DNA of 12,049 bases, taken from the NCBI GenBank assembly GCA_016462055.1, contig JAEMTX010000041.1:1-12049 (forward strand), given 5' to 3'. The first letter of the stretch is position 1, and every line of letters starts with the position of its first letter. Below are positions 1 through 6,589 of the stretch, one piece after another. A program made the position numbers and the translations under genes. Source of the DNA: Acidimicrobiia bacterium. Its GTDB lineage: Bacteria > Actinomycetota > Acidimicrobiia > Acidimicrobiales > Acidimicrobilacustridaceae. The notes beneath the pieces are model-generated. The model was given only the letters and a program-made list of their open reading frames with translations. It was not told the DNA's origin and made no database searches.

Positions 1-235
1 CCTCGACAGCACGGGCGATGTCTTCCTCGACCATCGTGTCGCATACGACCCACGAAACCGACAGTTCTTCCGCCGCGAGTAACGCGACCACCGAAGCCAT
101 GCGCTCTTCACCTCTAGCAGCAATCGTGACTCGGCAACCATCAGCAGCGAGTAGCCGCGTCGTCGCCAGGCCAATTCCACTACTGCCGCCCACTACGACT
201 GCGCGAGTCCCCGCAAGAGTTGATCCCGTCGTCAT
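1..235 (-). CDS. Short-chain dehydrogenase/reductase (SDR), N-terminal part, cut by window edge
   Basis: The minus strand reads open from an ATG at 235 to the window edge, giving 78 residues with no stop. Residues 12-22 form a beta strand followed by GGSSGIG (16-22), the classical SDR dinucleotide-binding glycine motif. A second beta strand ends in AAR (39-41); an Arg here usually favours NADP(H), which is inference. A CD pair at 65-66 fits the strand-4 aspartate that contacts adenine. The catalytic Ser-Tyr-Lys part lies outside the window, so the substrate is unknown. There is no strong Shine-Dalgarno sequence before the ATG; the start is chosen because it places the Rossmann motif at the usual distance from the N terminus. 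The gene is divergent from the sulfotransferase operon with 84 bases between the starts, so the two may share regulation. Confidence 0.85.
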   Translation of the reverse strand, partial: MTTGSTLAGTRAVVVGGSSGIGLATTRLLAADGCRVTIAARGEERMASVVALLAAEELSVSWVVCDTMVEEDIARAVE

Positions 236-283
236 GTGTCGTTTCTAGCAGTCTCGTCATGGCTGCGGCGGTGCCACTGAAGC

Positions 284-310
284 CCACCGACTACCGTTCC
301 ACCGATACCG
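284..310. promoter_or_regulatory. Direct repeat in the divergent SDR/sulfotransferase intergenic region
   Basis: CCACCGA-C-TACCG (284-296) is followed by CCACCGA-TACCG (299-310). The two near-identical copies are offset by about 15 bases and end 9 bases before the sulfotransferase ATG. Direct repeats spaced by about one and a half helical turns in a divergent promoter region could be a regulator-binding pair. No convincing -35/-10 pair could be placed, so this is only a candidate operator. Confidence 0.25.
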
Positions 311-319
311 GGGGGCCAC

Positions 320-1480
320 ATGACAAATGCTGTCGATCCACTTCTTGCACAAGCAAGCGAACTCACAGGCGGACTCGCCAATTTCGGCGACGATTCATTT
401 AGCGATGGGCTCGAAGTCTTTCTCGATTCCGGCGCCAACGAGGGTCAACTCACAGAGATTGGCAAGGCTGCTCTCGAGGGAATGGCACTCAGCAATCTGG
501 TGAACCGCCTGAATGTTGTGGAGTGGCATCGCACCCACCCCGAATTAGCGACTTCGAATATCGACTCGCCGATCTTCCTCATCGGGTTGCCCCGCACAGG
601 AACAACAGCGCTCAGTCATCTCCTCTCCGTCGACCCCGCCAATCGCTCCTTGCTCGGTTGGGAAATCAGCCAGTCGGTGCCGCCCCCGACCACTGCCACC
701 TATCGCACTGACCCAAGGTTCATCGCGGCCATGGAAGCGCCCGACATGCTCGGCATGATTAATCCCGAGTTCAAAGCGATCCACCATGATCCCCCCGACA
801 TGCCCCTCGAATGCGCAACCGTTCTTGGTCAGCACTTTTCAAGTCTTCATCTCTCCACCACGTTCAATCTGCCGTCGTACATGGACTGGATCAGAACCAA
901 CGATCACACTCAGGCCTACGAGTGGCATCGCACCGTTCTACAGGTCTTGCAATCGCAATGTCCGGGGCAGTGGCAATTGAAGTCACCTGTACATCTCATC
1001 GACCCGTCAGCGATCGCCACCGTCTATCCCGATGCACGATTTGTGCTGACACATCGAGATCCAGTGAACGTCATCGCCTCTGTTTGCAGCCTCGTGCGTT
1101 CTCTTGCGGGGACATTCACCGACACTGATTGGCAGGACTACATCCGAGAAACATGGCCCGAGGTCGTTGGCAGCCTCTTAGACAACCAGAACGCCTTCCG
1201 AGATTCACAGATTGCTGCGGGCCGCGGCGACTCGTTCGTTGATATCGCTTACAGCGACTTCGTAGGCGATCCCATAACGACAATCGCATCGCTCTACGAA
1301 CAACTCGGCGAGAATTTCTCTGCTGAAGCAGAGTCAGCGATGCGGGCTCACAGCGCCGAGCATAAGAAGGATCGTTTCGGATCGCATTCCTATTCGTTAG
1401 AAGAATGGGGACTTGACCGCGGAGCACTGACAGAGCGCGTGCAGCCCTACCTCACCCGTTATGCCGAATACCTGGAGTAG
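320..1480 (+). CDS. PAPS-dependent sulfotransferase family protein
   Basis: This 386-residue protein belongs to the bacterial sulfotransferase family (Sulfotransfer_3-like), which moves a sulfonate from 3'-phosphoadenylyl sulfate to a hydroxyl or amine. The 5'-phosphosulfate-binding loop is PRTGTT at 91-96, after the strand IFLIGL. The LKSP motif lies at 220-223, and the 3'-phosphate-binding strand and loop is FVLTHRDP at 241-248, followed by the usual helix. About 80 residues precede the P-loop, typical of the long actinobacterial members. A G-run (GGGGGG) sits 4 bases before the ATG and serves as ribosome binding site. There is no signal peptide, so the protein is cytosolic. It is followed after 2 bases by the amidase gene, so both are almost certainly co-transcribed. 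The acceptor cannot be predicted; the dehydrogenases nearby suggest an alcohol or phenol (inference). Confidence 0.88.
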   Translation: MTNAVDPLLAQASELTGGLANFGDDSFSDGLEVFLDSGANEGQLTEIGKAALEGMALSNLVNRLNVVEWHRTHPELATSNIDSPIFLIGLPRTGTTALSHLLSVDPANRSLLGWEISQSVPPPTTATYRTDPRFIAAMEAPDMLGMINPEFKAIHHDPPDMPLECATVLGQHFSSLHLSTTFNLPSYMDWIRTNDHTQAYEWHRTVLQVLQSQCPGQWQLKSPVHLIDPSAIATVYPDARFVLTHRDPVNVIASVCSLVRSLAGTFTDTDWQDYIRETWPEVVGSLLDNQNAFRDSQIAAGRGDSFVDIAYSDFVGDPITTIASLYEQLGENFSAEAESAMRAHSAEHKKDRFGSHSYSLEEWGLDRGALTERVQPYLTRYAEYLE

Positions 1481-1482
1481 CT

Positions 1483-2928
1483 ATGTCTGAGTTTGAACGA
1501 CTTCTTGATGAGAACGACACAGTTGGTCTTGCATCGCTCGTCGCGGCAGGTGAAGTGAGCAGTGTTGAACTCGTTGAAGCATCGATCTCGCGAATCGAAA
1601 CACGCAATCCCACCCTCAATGCCGTCGTTGCGAAGCGGTATGACGAAGCTCGCGCAGAAGCAGCCCGTGTCACATCAAGGTCACCCATTGCTGGTGTTCC
1701 ATTCCTCGTGAAGGACCTCAATTGTGATGTCGCTGGACTTCCATCGACAAAGGGAAGTCGGTTATTCGCCGATGTCATTGCTACGAACGACAGCGAGCTG
1801 ACGAAGCGATTCAAAGCCGCCGGGCTTCTGATTCTGGGAAACACGAATACACCCGAAATGGGCAAAGCACCCGTCACCGAATCGGTGCTATTCGGACCGG
1901 CTCATAATCCGTGGCGAACCACCCATTCCACGGGCGGCTCATCGGGCGGCTCGGCCGCGGCCGTCATCGGCGGCATGGTCACTGCTGGCCACGCCAACGA
2001 CGGCGGTGGATCAATTCGAATTCCCGCTTCCGAGTGCGGCTTGTTCGGACTCAAACCCAGTCGCGGTCGCACGCCGACCTGGCCCGCCGGCGCAGCGTTC
2101 TCCTACCCAATGGGCATTGGCCATGCCGTCACCAGAACAGTCCGGGATAGTGCGGCCATTCTCGATGCGATCTCAGGACCACTCGCCGGAGACCCCTACC
2201 CGTCCCCGCCTGTGCCAGAGGCAGGATCATTTCTTGCTGCCCTCGAGCAAGAAACTCCAATCCTGCGCATCGGCTTCAGCACCATCTCGCCAAACGGAAA
2301 CGAGATCCATCCCGCAGCGGTCGAAGCAATCCTTCGAACCGCACGGATGCTCGAATCGCTCGGACACGAAGTCACCGAAGGTTCGCCGACTTGGGACTAC
2401 GCGATGCCGGCAAATTCTCTCGCAATGGTCATGGGCGCTGCGGGAGCAAAAACTGTTGAAGACCGACTCACTGAACTTGGTCGCGAGATCCGGGATGACG
2501 ACATCGAACCGTTTACGCGTTTTCTCCACGATCGGATGCTTGCAGTAAGTCCACTCCGTCTTGTTGAAGCACTCCAGCAAATCGAAATTGTCAGTCGCGA
2601 TGTTGCTCGTTTTTACGAAATCCACGATGTCTGGCTTACGTCCACGCTCCCGGTCCCGGTTCCTCAACTTGGCGTGATCGATACGACCAATGTTGATTCG
2701 ATGTTTGCCCACGCCGGCCGATTCTCAGAACTCACTGCCGTGTTCAACGTCACCGGCCAGCCCGCGGCGTCGATCCCCGCCGGATTCGACGCCAACGGTC
2801 TTCCCGTTGGTGTGCAAATCGTTGGTCGTCATTGCTCGGAAGCGATACTCCTGCAACTTGCCGCTCAAATAGAGCGCGAATCGCCATGGCCAACAATTGC
2901 TCCGTGGCCGCCACCAAGCGAGCGTTAA
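1483..2928 (+). CDS. Amidase signature (AS) family hydrolase
   Basis: This 481-residue enzyme of the amidase signature family hydrolyses a carboxamide to acid and amine or ammonia through a Ser-cisSer-Lys triad. All three residues can be placed: Lys77 in VPFLVKD, the cis-Ser153 in the GGSSGGS block (151-157), and nucleophile Ser177 in DGGGSIRIP (173-181). The length is normal for the family. A GGAG ribosome binding site overlapping the end of the sulfotransferase gene precedes the ATG by 5 bases, and only 2 bases separate the two genes. It does not look like GatA: no gatB or gatC is adjacent, and it sits in a metabolic cluster. A 6-aminohexanoate-cyclic-dimer hydrolase-like, aryl-amidase or FAAH-like role is possible, but the substrate pocket cannot be read from sequence alone. 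Confidence 0.92.
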   Translation: MSEFERLLDENDTVGLASLVAAGEVSSVELVEASISRIETRNPTLNAVVAKRYDEARAEAARVTSRSPIAGVPFLVKDLNCDVAGLPSTKGSRLFADVIATNDSELTKRFKAAGLLILGNTNTPEMGKAPVTESVLFGPAHNPWRTTHSTGGSSGGSAAAVIGGMVTAGHANDGGGSIRIPASECGLFGLKPSRGRTPTWPAGAAFSYPMGIGHAVTRTVRDSAAILDAISGPLAGDPYPSPPVPEAGSFLAALEQETPILRIGFSTISPNGNEIHPAAVEAILRTARMLESLGHEVTEGSPTWDYAMPANSLAMVMGAAGAKTVEDRLTELGREIRDDDIEPFTRFLHDRMLAVSPLRLVEALQQIEIVSRDVARFYEIHDVWLTSTLPVPVPQLGVIDTTNVDSMFAHAGRFSELTAVFNVTGQPAASIPAGFDANGLPVGVQIVGRHCSEAILLQLAAQIERESPWPTIAPWPPPSER

Positions 2929-2948
2929 CAATTACGCGGAAGCCAGAT

Positions 2949-2963
2949 TCACGATTCCCGTGA
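2949..2963. promoter_or_regulatory. Perfect inverted repeat just upstream of the PadR gene
   Basis: TCACG-ATTCC-CGTGA is a perfect 5-bp inverted repeat with a 5-base centre, ending 13 bases before the PadR ATG. PadR-type repressors commonly bind dyads in their own promoter regions, so this is a candidate autoregulatory operator. It differs from the ATGT-N8-ACAT box known for some PadR proteins, and a short dyad like this can occur by chance. Confidence 0.3.
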
Positions 2964-2976
2964 TAGAACCGGTGCC

Positions 2977-3444
2977 ATGTCCGGGGGGAATACAGATCTA
3001 AAGAATGCCGACCTTGTCATTCCAAAAATTCCAGCAACGGCGTGGGCTGTGCTTGGAATCCTCAGTTTTGGCCGTGAACTCACCGGCTACGACATCAAAA
3101 ATTGGTCCGATGCCATCCTCCATTTCTTCTACTGGAGTCCGGCAACGAGCCAGATTTATACCGAACTGCACCGTCTTGAAGAACTAGGACTTGCCACTAG
3201 TCGAACAATTGCTCGTGACGACGTTCGCGAAAAAACCGTCTACGCAATCACCGAAAACGGAGTCACTGCCCTTCAGAATTGGCAGGCAGACGTCAACGCT
3301 GAAGCCCCCGTGCTCAAACATGGAGTGCTCCTGCGGGTTTGGCTGGGGCATCTCGCGGAACCCGATCGACTTCGCGAACAGATCCTCGATCACCGCTTTC
3401 GCCTCATGGAAGAGTTAGATGCAGCGAAAGACTCAAGTGCCTAA
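2977..3444 (+). CDS. PadR-family transcriptional regulator, ended early by an in-frame stop
   Basis: The 155-residue product starts with a short tail and then a winged helix-turn-helix of the PadR type (about 18-105). Recognisable parts are AVLGILSFGRELTGYDI (24-40), the recognition-helix segment SQIYTELHRLEELGL (58-72) and the wing ending in KTVYAITENG (86-95). From about 110 the long C-terminal dimerisation helices begin (LLRVWLG, LREQIL) but stop at 155. The same frame continues after the TAA with family-like sequence (see the 3445-3573 entry), so the product lacks roughly the last 43 of about 198 residues. PadR proteins usually repress genes for phenolic or other toxic compounds and need the C-terminal helices to dimerise. 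The gene lies between the amidase and an SDR on the same strand, so it is probably their local regulator. The start has no strong ribosome binding site. Confidence 0.85.
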   Translation: MSGGNTDLKNADLVIPKIPATAWAVLGILSFGRELTGYDIKNWSDAILHFFYWSPATSQIYTELHRLEELGLATSRTIARDDVREKTVYAITENGVTALQNWQADVNAEAPVLKHGVLLRVWLGHLAEPDRLREQILDHRFRLMEELDAAKDSSA

Positions 3445-3573
3445 GCCGACGCCCAGCCCGACTGGGTCTATCCGGCGCTTGTCGCAACGTGGGCGGTTCG
3501 GCGAATCGAAAGTGAAATCGAACTCACCGATGCAATGCTTATCGACCTTGAACGACTCGCCCAGACACGCTGA
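3445..3573 (+). pseudogene. C-terminal remainder of the PadR gene, downstream of the in-frame TAA
   Basis: Directly after the TAA at 3442-3444 the same reading frame stays open for 42 codons to a TGA at 3571-3573. The encoded segment contains DWVYPALVATWAVRRIE, followed by an acidic, leucine-rich helix ending in LIDLERLAQTR. This resembles the end of PadR-family C-terminal domains, where an Ala/Arg-rich helix precedes a final coiled-coil helix. The reconstructed protein would be 198 residues including one residue at the stop, a normal length for long PadR regulators. No frameshift is needed: a single base change in the stop codon restores the gene. The segment has no plausible start of its own, so it is read as part of a broken gene, a recent nonsense mutation, a sequencing error or stop-codon read-through. 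Confidence 0.7.
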
Positions 3574-3596
3574 ATTCAACAACAAAAAGGACAACC

Positions 3597-4349
3597 ATGA
3601 GCCCCACTTCTGCAGTCATCGTTACCGGCGGCGCGTCAGGAATCGGCCGAGCATCAGCTGAAGCCATCGCCGCACAAGGCCGAGCGGTCGCGGTCTGGGA
3701 TCTCAACGCAGATGGCGCGCTTGCTGCCGCGCGCGAGATCGCCAATGTTCACGGTGTTGCCACCTTCGGACTTGGCATCGACGTCACGAAAACTGGTGAA
3801 CTCTCCGGCGCGGTCGATGCAAGTCGCGATGTCGTCGGACCAATCGGTGGGCTCGTCCATGCCGCCGGCACTGTTCGGAGCCAGAGCATCGGCGAACTCG
3901 ACGATGAGGGCTGGGATTTCGTCCTCAATGTCAATCTTCGAGCCTTCCCCATGCTCGTGCAGGCAATGTATGCAGACCTTGTCGCCGCTGAAGGCGCAGC
4001 CGTTGTCGGGATTGCATCCATTGAGGGTTGGGTCGGCAACGCCGCAATTCCCGCCTATTGCGCGTCAAAAGCAGGAATGCTTGGGGCTGTCCGATCGATG
4101 GCTGATCGACTCGGTCCCGACGGCATTCGTGTCAATGCGATCTGCCCAGGCTTCATCGAAACGGCGATGCTGGGGATCACTTTAAAGATGCCTGGAGTTC
4201 GCCAGCGTTTCGAAGAAAGTTCTGTGCTGAAACGAATCGGCCAACCATTCGAGATCGGTGAGCCAGCGGCATTCCTGCTCAGCGATAAAGCTTCGTTTAT
4301 CACGGGACAATCCATCATTATTGATGGTGGCGTGCTCGCAACCGCCTAG
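3597..4349 (+). CDS. Classical SDR-family oxidoreductase
   Basis: This 250-residue protein is a complete classical short-chain dehydrogenase. The cofactor motif TGGASGIG lies at 10-17. Asp35 in VWDLN, at the end of beta strand 2, suggests NAD(H). DVT (62-64) contacts adenine, and HAAG (88-91) stands in for the usual NNAG. The catalytic tetrad is Asn111 or Asn113 in LNVNL, Ser141, Tyr154 and Lys158 (YCASK). The C-terminal ITGQSIIIDGG is typical of FabG-like family members. The ribosome binding site AAAAAGGA lies 6 bases before the ATG. The gene starts 23 bases after the restored end of the PadR frame and probably closes this operon. It likely oxidises a secondary alcohol or reduces a ketone; the substrate is unknown. 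It is not the housekeeping fabG, judging by context. Confidence 0.93.
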   Translation: MSPTSAVIVTGGASGIGRASAEAIAAQGRAVAVWDLNADGALAAAREIANVHGVATFGLGIDVTKTGELSGAVDASRDVVGPIGGLVHAAGTVRSQSIGELDDEGWDFVLNVNLRAFPMLVQAMYADLVAAEGAAVVGIASIEGWVGNAAIPAYCASKAGMLGAVRSMADRLGPDGIRVNAICPGFIETAMLGITLKMPGVRQRFEESSVLKRIGQPFEIGEPAAFLLSDKASFITGQSIIIDGGVLATA

Positions 4350-4361
4350 TTCAGCGCAAAA

Positions 4362-5906
4362 TCACAGCGGACATATGGTGACATCGCGGCGCCACACGCT
4401 CAAGCCGTCGACGACTCGATCGATGTTGTAGCAACGGTCAAGCCATTCCCCAATAGGAAACGACTGAGGCCCGTACATCGCCCAGTCCGTACCGGGACGG
4501 GCTGCATCGATAACAACAACGGGGGGATCTGCAGCGACGTCTTCGAAGAACATGTTCCAACGAGAACGGAACGGCTCCGCGGCTATGACGCTCTCACTAA
4601 GTGGATGATCTCGGCTGGCCCAATTTCCGGTGAGATACCCGTCGTGTAAAAAAATTCCTGCCGGGAGTCGACCAGCGCTGACGTAAACATCGGGAAGCGC
4701 ACCCCAAACAAGAATTCGTTCATTGGCCTCAGTCGTGCTCTGCACATATCGCCCAAGTGCAGTGAAGTTCGTGAGGTCGGGACGATGAATCACGGCCAAC
4801 CCCACCATCACAACAAGAAGTCCAACCGTGATCGCAGTCAGTGTTTGCCAAACACGCCGTCCCGCAACGACAAGCGCGCAGCCCGTGAGTACCGCCAACG
4901 GCGGGACCATCTGTTGGTAGTAATGACCAAAGAATCGTAAACCAATTGGGATGACGAGTGCCGAAACGACGAGCCATACGAGCACTGTCAGGTCAGCACG
5001 GAAGCGCCGCGCAACTGCGGCCCACACTCCATAGAACAGTGGGAGATGTAAGACCCCGAAAGAAAGAGTGAGAGCGGCTCCAATTGCTGTCGCTCTAGCG
5101 ATTGAAACTCCACCGCTGACGTAGTCGCTGTTATCGGTCCAGACCCATCGGATCATTGTTGAGCGACCAAAGAACACAAAAATCGGGAGCACAGCCACTA
5201 CGGCACCAAACACTGTCGCGACAATCGACAGACTCTTATCGTTCGCCCGCCGCACTGCCTCAAAAAGCACCACTAGTCCGACCACGATGAACGGCTGTTT
5301 GCAATTGGCGGCGAGAACAACGCATGAGCCTGCGAGCGCAAACCAAAGCACAGGGATTCGTTTCGACTCTCGAGCCACAACAACGCAAAGGACTGCGGCT
5401 GAAGCGGGTAAGAGCCCCCACAATTCGAAGTTTGCTGCCTGCGCATCCGGCGGCAGGAACAACGCTGTGCCAATAATGGCCAAGACTCCGGCAAATAGCG
5501 CGGCACGACGAGACGTCGAGAGTCGTCGAACAAGTTCAGCTACAACCAAACCATTAAGGAAGATCAACAACGCCAGAACAATCCGAACGGCGCGCATGTC
5601 GACGCTCCATTCGCGAATGAGCGCATACATCACCGGAGCAACCGGAGGCTTGCGGTCAATAACGTCGACATAGAGTCGACCGCCATTGCGGAGTACGTCG
5701 GCGGTGACAGCCAGATACGACTCGTCGCGGTCAAACATTCCGTTATAAAGAATTCCAGGTGCACGCGAAACAATGGTTGTCAGGCCGAGGACGCTCACCA
5801 TCCACGCGCCCCACGACATGTGCGAGCGAACAGACTCAATGGCCTCGCTACATCGACGAGCGACCTTGGCCCGTCGCTGCTTGGTCAGATCGACTGTGGT
5901 GGTCAC
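4362..5906 (-). CDS. GT39-like (PMT/ArnT-type) membrane glycosyltransferase
   Basis: This 514-residue integral membrane protein resembles GT-C glycosyltransferases that use polyprenyl-phosphate sugars. After a basic N terminus and a first membrane segment (about 33-50), the first outer loop holds DRDE (59-62), the acidic catalytic-type motif. DRKPP (84-88) follows, as in GT39 and PMT_2 proteins. About nine further hydrophobic segments run to about residue 395, then an extracytoplasmic C-terminal domain of about 120 residues that includes a WGALPDVY stretch. A longer reading from an ATG at 6014 adds 36 non-hydrophobic residues. The GTG at 5906 is preferred because GGAG lies 6 bases upstream and the longer form would overlap the divergent gene. 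It is convergent with the SDR (12 bases apart). A role in cell-wall or protein glycosylation is inferred; donor and acceptor are unknown. Confidence 0.82.
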   Translation of the reverse strand: MTTTVDLTKQRRAKVARRCSEAIESVRSHMSWGAWMVSVLGLTTIVSRAPGILYNGMFDRDESYLAVTADVLRNGGRLYVDVIDRKPPVAPVMYALIREWSVDMRAVRIVLALLIFLNGLVVAELVRRLSTSRRAALFAGVLAIIGTALFLPPDAQAANFELWGLLPASAAVLCVVVARESKRIPVLWFALAGSCVVLAANCKQPFIVVGLVVLFEAVRRANDKSLSIVATVFGAVVAVLPIFVFFGRSTMIRWVWTDNSDYVSGGVSIARATAIGAALTLSFGVLHLPLFYGVWAAVARRFRADLTVLVWLVVSALVIPIGLRFFGHYYQQMVPPLAVLTGCALVVAGRRVWQTLTAITVGLLVVMVGLAVIHRPDLTNFTALGRYVQSTTEANERILVWGALPDVYVSAGRLPAGIFLHDGYLTGNWASRDHPLSESVIAAEPFRSRWNMFFEDVAADPPVVVIDAARPGTDWAMYGPQSFPIGEWLDRCYNIDRVVDGLSVWRRDVTICPL

Positions 5907-6001
5907 TGAGGTCTCCTGCACCGACCCGAGAGCGGGCCATGGACCGCCCGGGACACCAAGAGGTCGCCCTAGATGATGGCAGACACGTAGCCTCGGCGGG
6001 A

Positions 6002-6544
6002 ATGAGCCTTGCACCCCTCAACCCAGGAACTCCAGACCCTGCATCACTTGCCGATCGCCAGGCAATCAGCGATCTCCTTCTCACCTACTGCCGTGGCATC
6101 GACCGCGTGGACCGTGAACTCGTCGCCAGTTGCTTCCACAGCGACGCCACCGACACTCACGGATCCTTTCAAGGAACAATCGGCGAATTCATCGACTGGG
6201 CCTTCGGCCTTTTAACCAAGTACGACGCCACCATGCATATGGTCGCAAACCACCTCGCAACTATCCACGGCGATGCCGCTGTCGCCGAAACCTACGGAAT
6301 CGCCTACCACCGCTCTTCCGACCCTGAGCCGCGCCGAAATCTCACCGTTGGCTTCCGCTATCTCGACCGACTTGAACGACGTGAGAATGGGCCCTGGCGC
6401 ATCGCTCGGCGTATTGCGACCACTGAATGGGTCAACGCCCCCGGCGCCGATTCTGAGTGGCCGATTCCGGCAGACTCCGCCGTAGGAAAACGAGATCACA
6501 CCGATCCGCTGTATCAGTTGCTCGAAGAACTCACTCACGACTAG
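6002..6544 (+). CDS. SnoaL-like / NTF2-fold family protein
   Basis: This 180-residue protein has the NTF2-like fold of the SnoaL_4 group, whose members act as small isomerases, cyclases, dehydratases or hydroxylase subunits. The family pattern is visible: DRQAISDLLLTYCRGID (18-34), then a short helix and HSDAT (46-50), GSFQGT (54-59), HMVANH (79-84), and a C-terminal strand ending WRIARR (132-137). Tyr29, Asp34 and His79 or His84 are the likely polar residues of the cone-shaped pocket. The frame is open upstream to 5759, but that part is the antisense of the glycosyltransferase, so the ATG at 6002 is chosen; its ribosome binding site (CGGCGGGA) is weak and close. The MDR dehydrogenase follows after 45 bases on the same strand. 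Proteins like this are common in steroid and aromatic catabolic clusters of actinobacteria; the function here is unproven. Confidence 0.85.
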   Translation: MSLAPLNPGTPDPASLADRQAISDLLLTYCRGIDRVDRELVASCFHSDATDTHGSFQGTIGEFIDWAFGLLTKYDATMHMVANHLATIHGDAAVAETYGIAYHRSSDPEPRRNLTVGFRYLDRLERRENGPWRIARRIATTEWVNAPGADSEWPIPADSAVGKRDHTDPLYQLLEELTHD

Positions 6545-6589
6545 TCACAATGCGACGGCACCAGCCCATCGCACACCCCAGGGAGAACC

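Noticed and set aside
1452..1877. 141-codon minus-strand open frame across the sulfotransferase/amidase junction
   Set aside because: Antisense to the amidase N-terminal region including the catalytic lysine; Ser/Arg/Ala-rich shadow sequence.
2006..2712. Overlapping 180-codon plus and 161-codon minus open frames inside the amidase
   Set aside because: The amidase frame contains the full catalytic signature across this region; the others have random composition.
5933..5950. CGGGC/GCCCG short inverted repeat in the divergent glycosyltransferase/SnoaL-like gap
   Set aside because: Only 5 bp of GC-rich stem with an 8-base loop; expected by chance in this composition, and no promoter boxes support it.
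5759..6001. N-terminal extension of the SnoaL-like protein
   Set aside because: Most of it overlaps the coding strand of the divergent glycosyltransferase and it is Arg/Pro/Ser-rich without family similarity.
5907..6014. 36-residue N-terminal extension of the glycosyltransferase from an ATG at 6014
   Set aside because: The GTG at 5906 has a well-placed GGAG, and the longer start would lie inside the divergent SnoaL-like gene.
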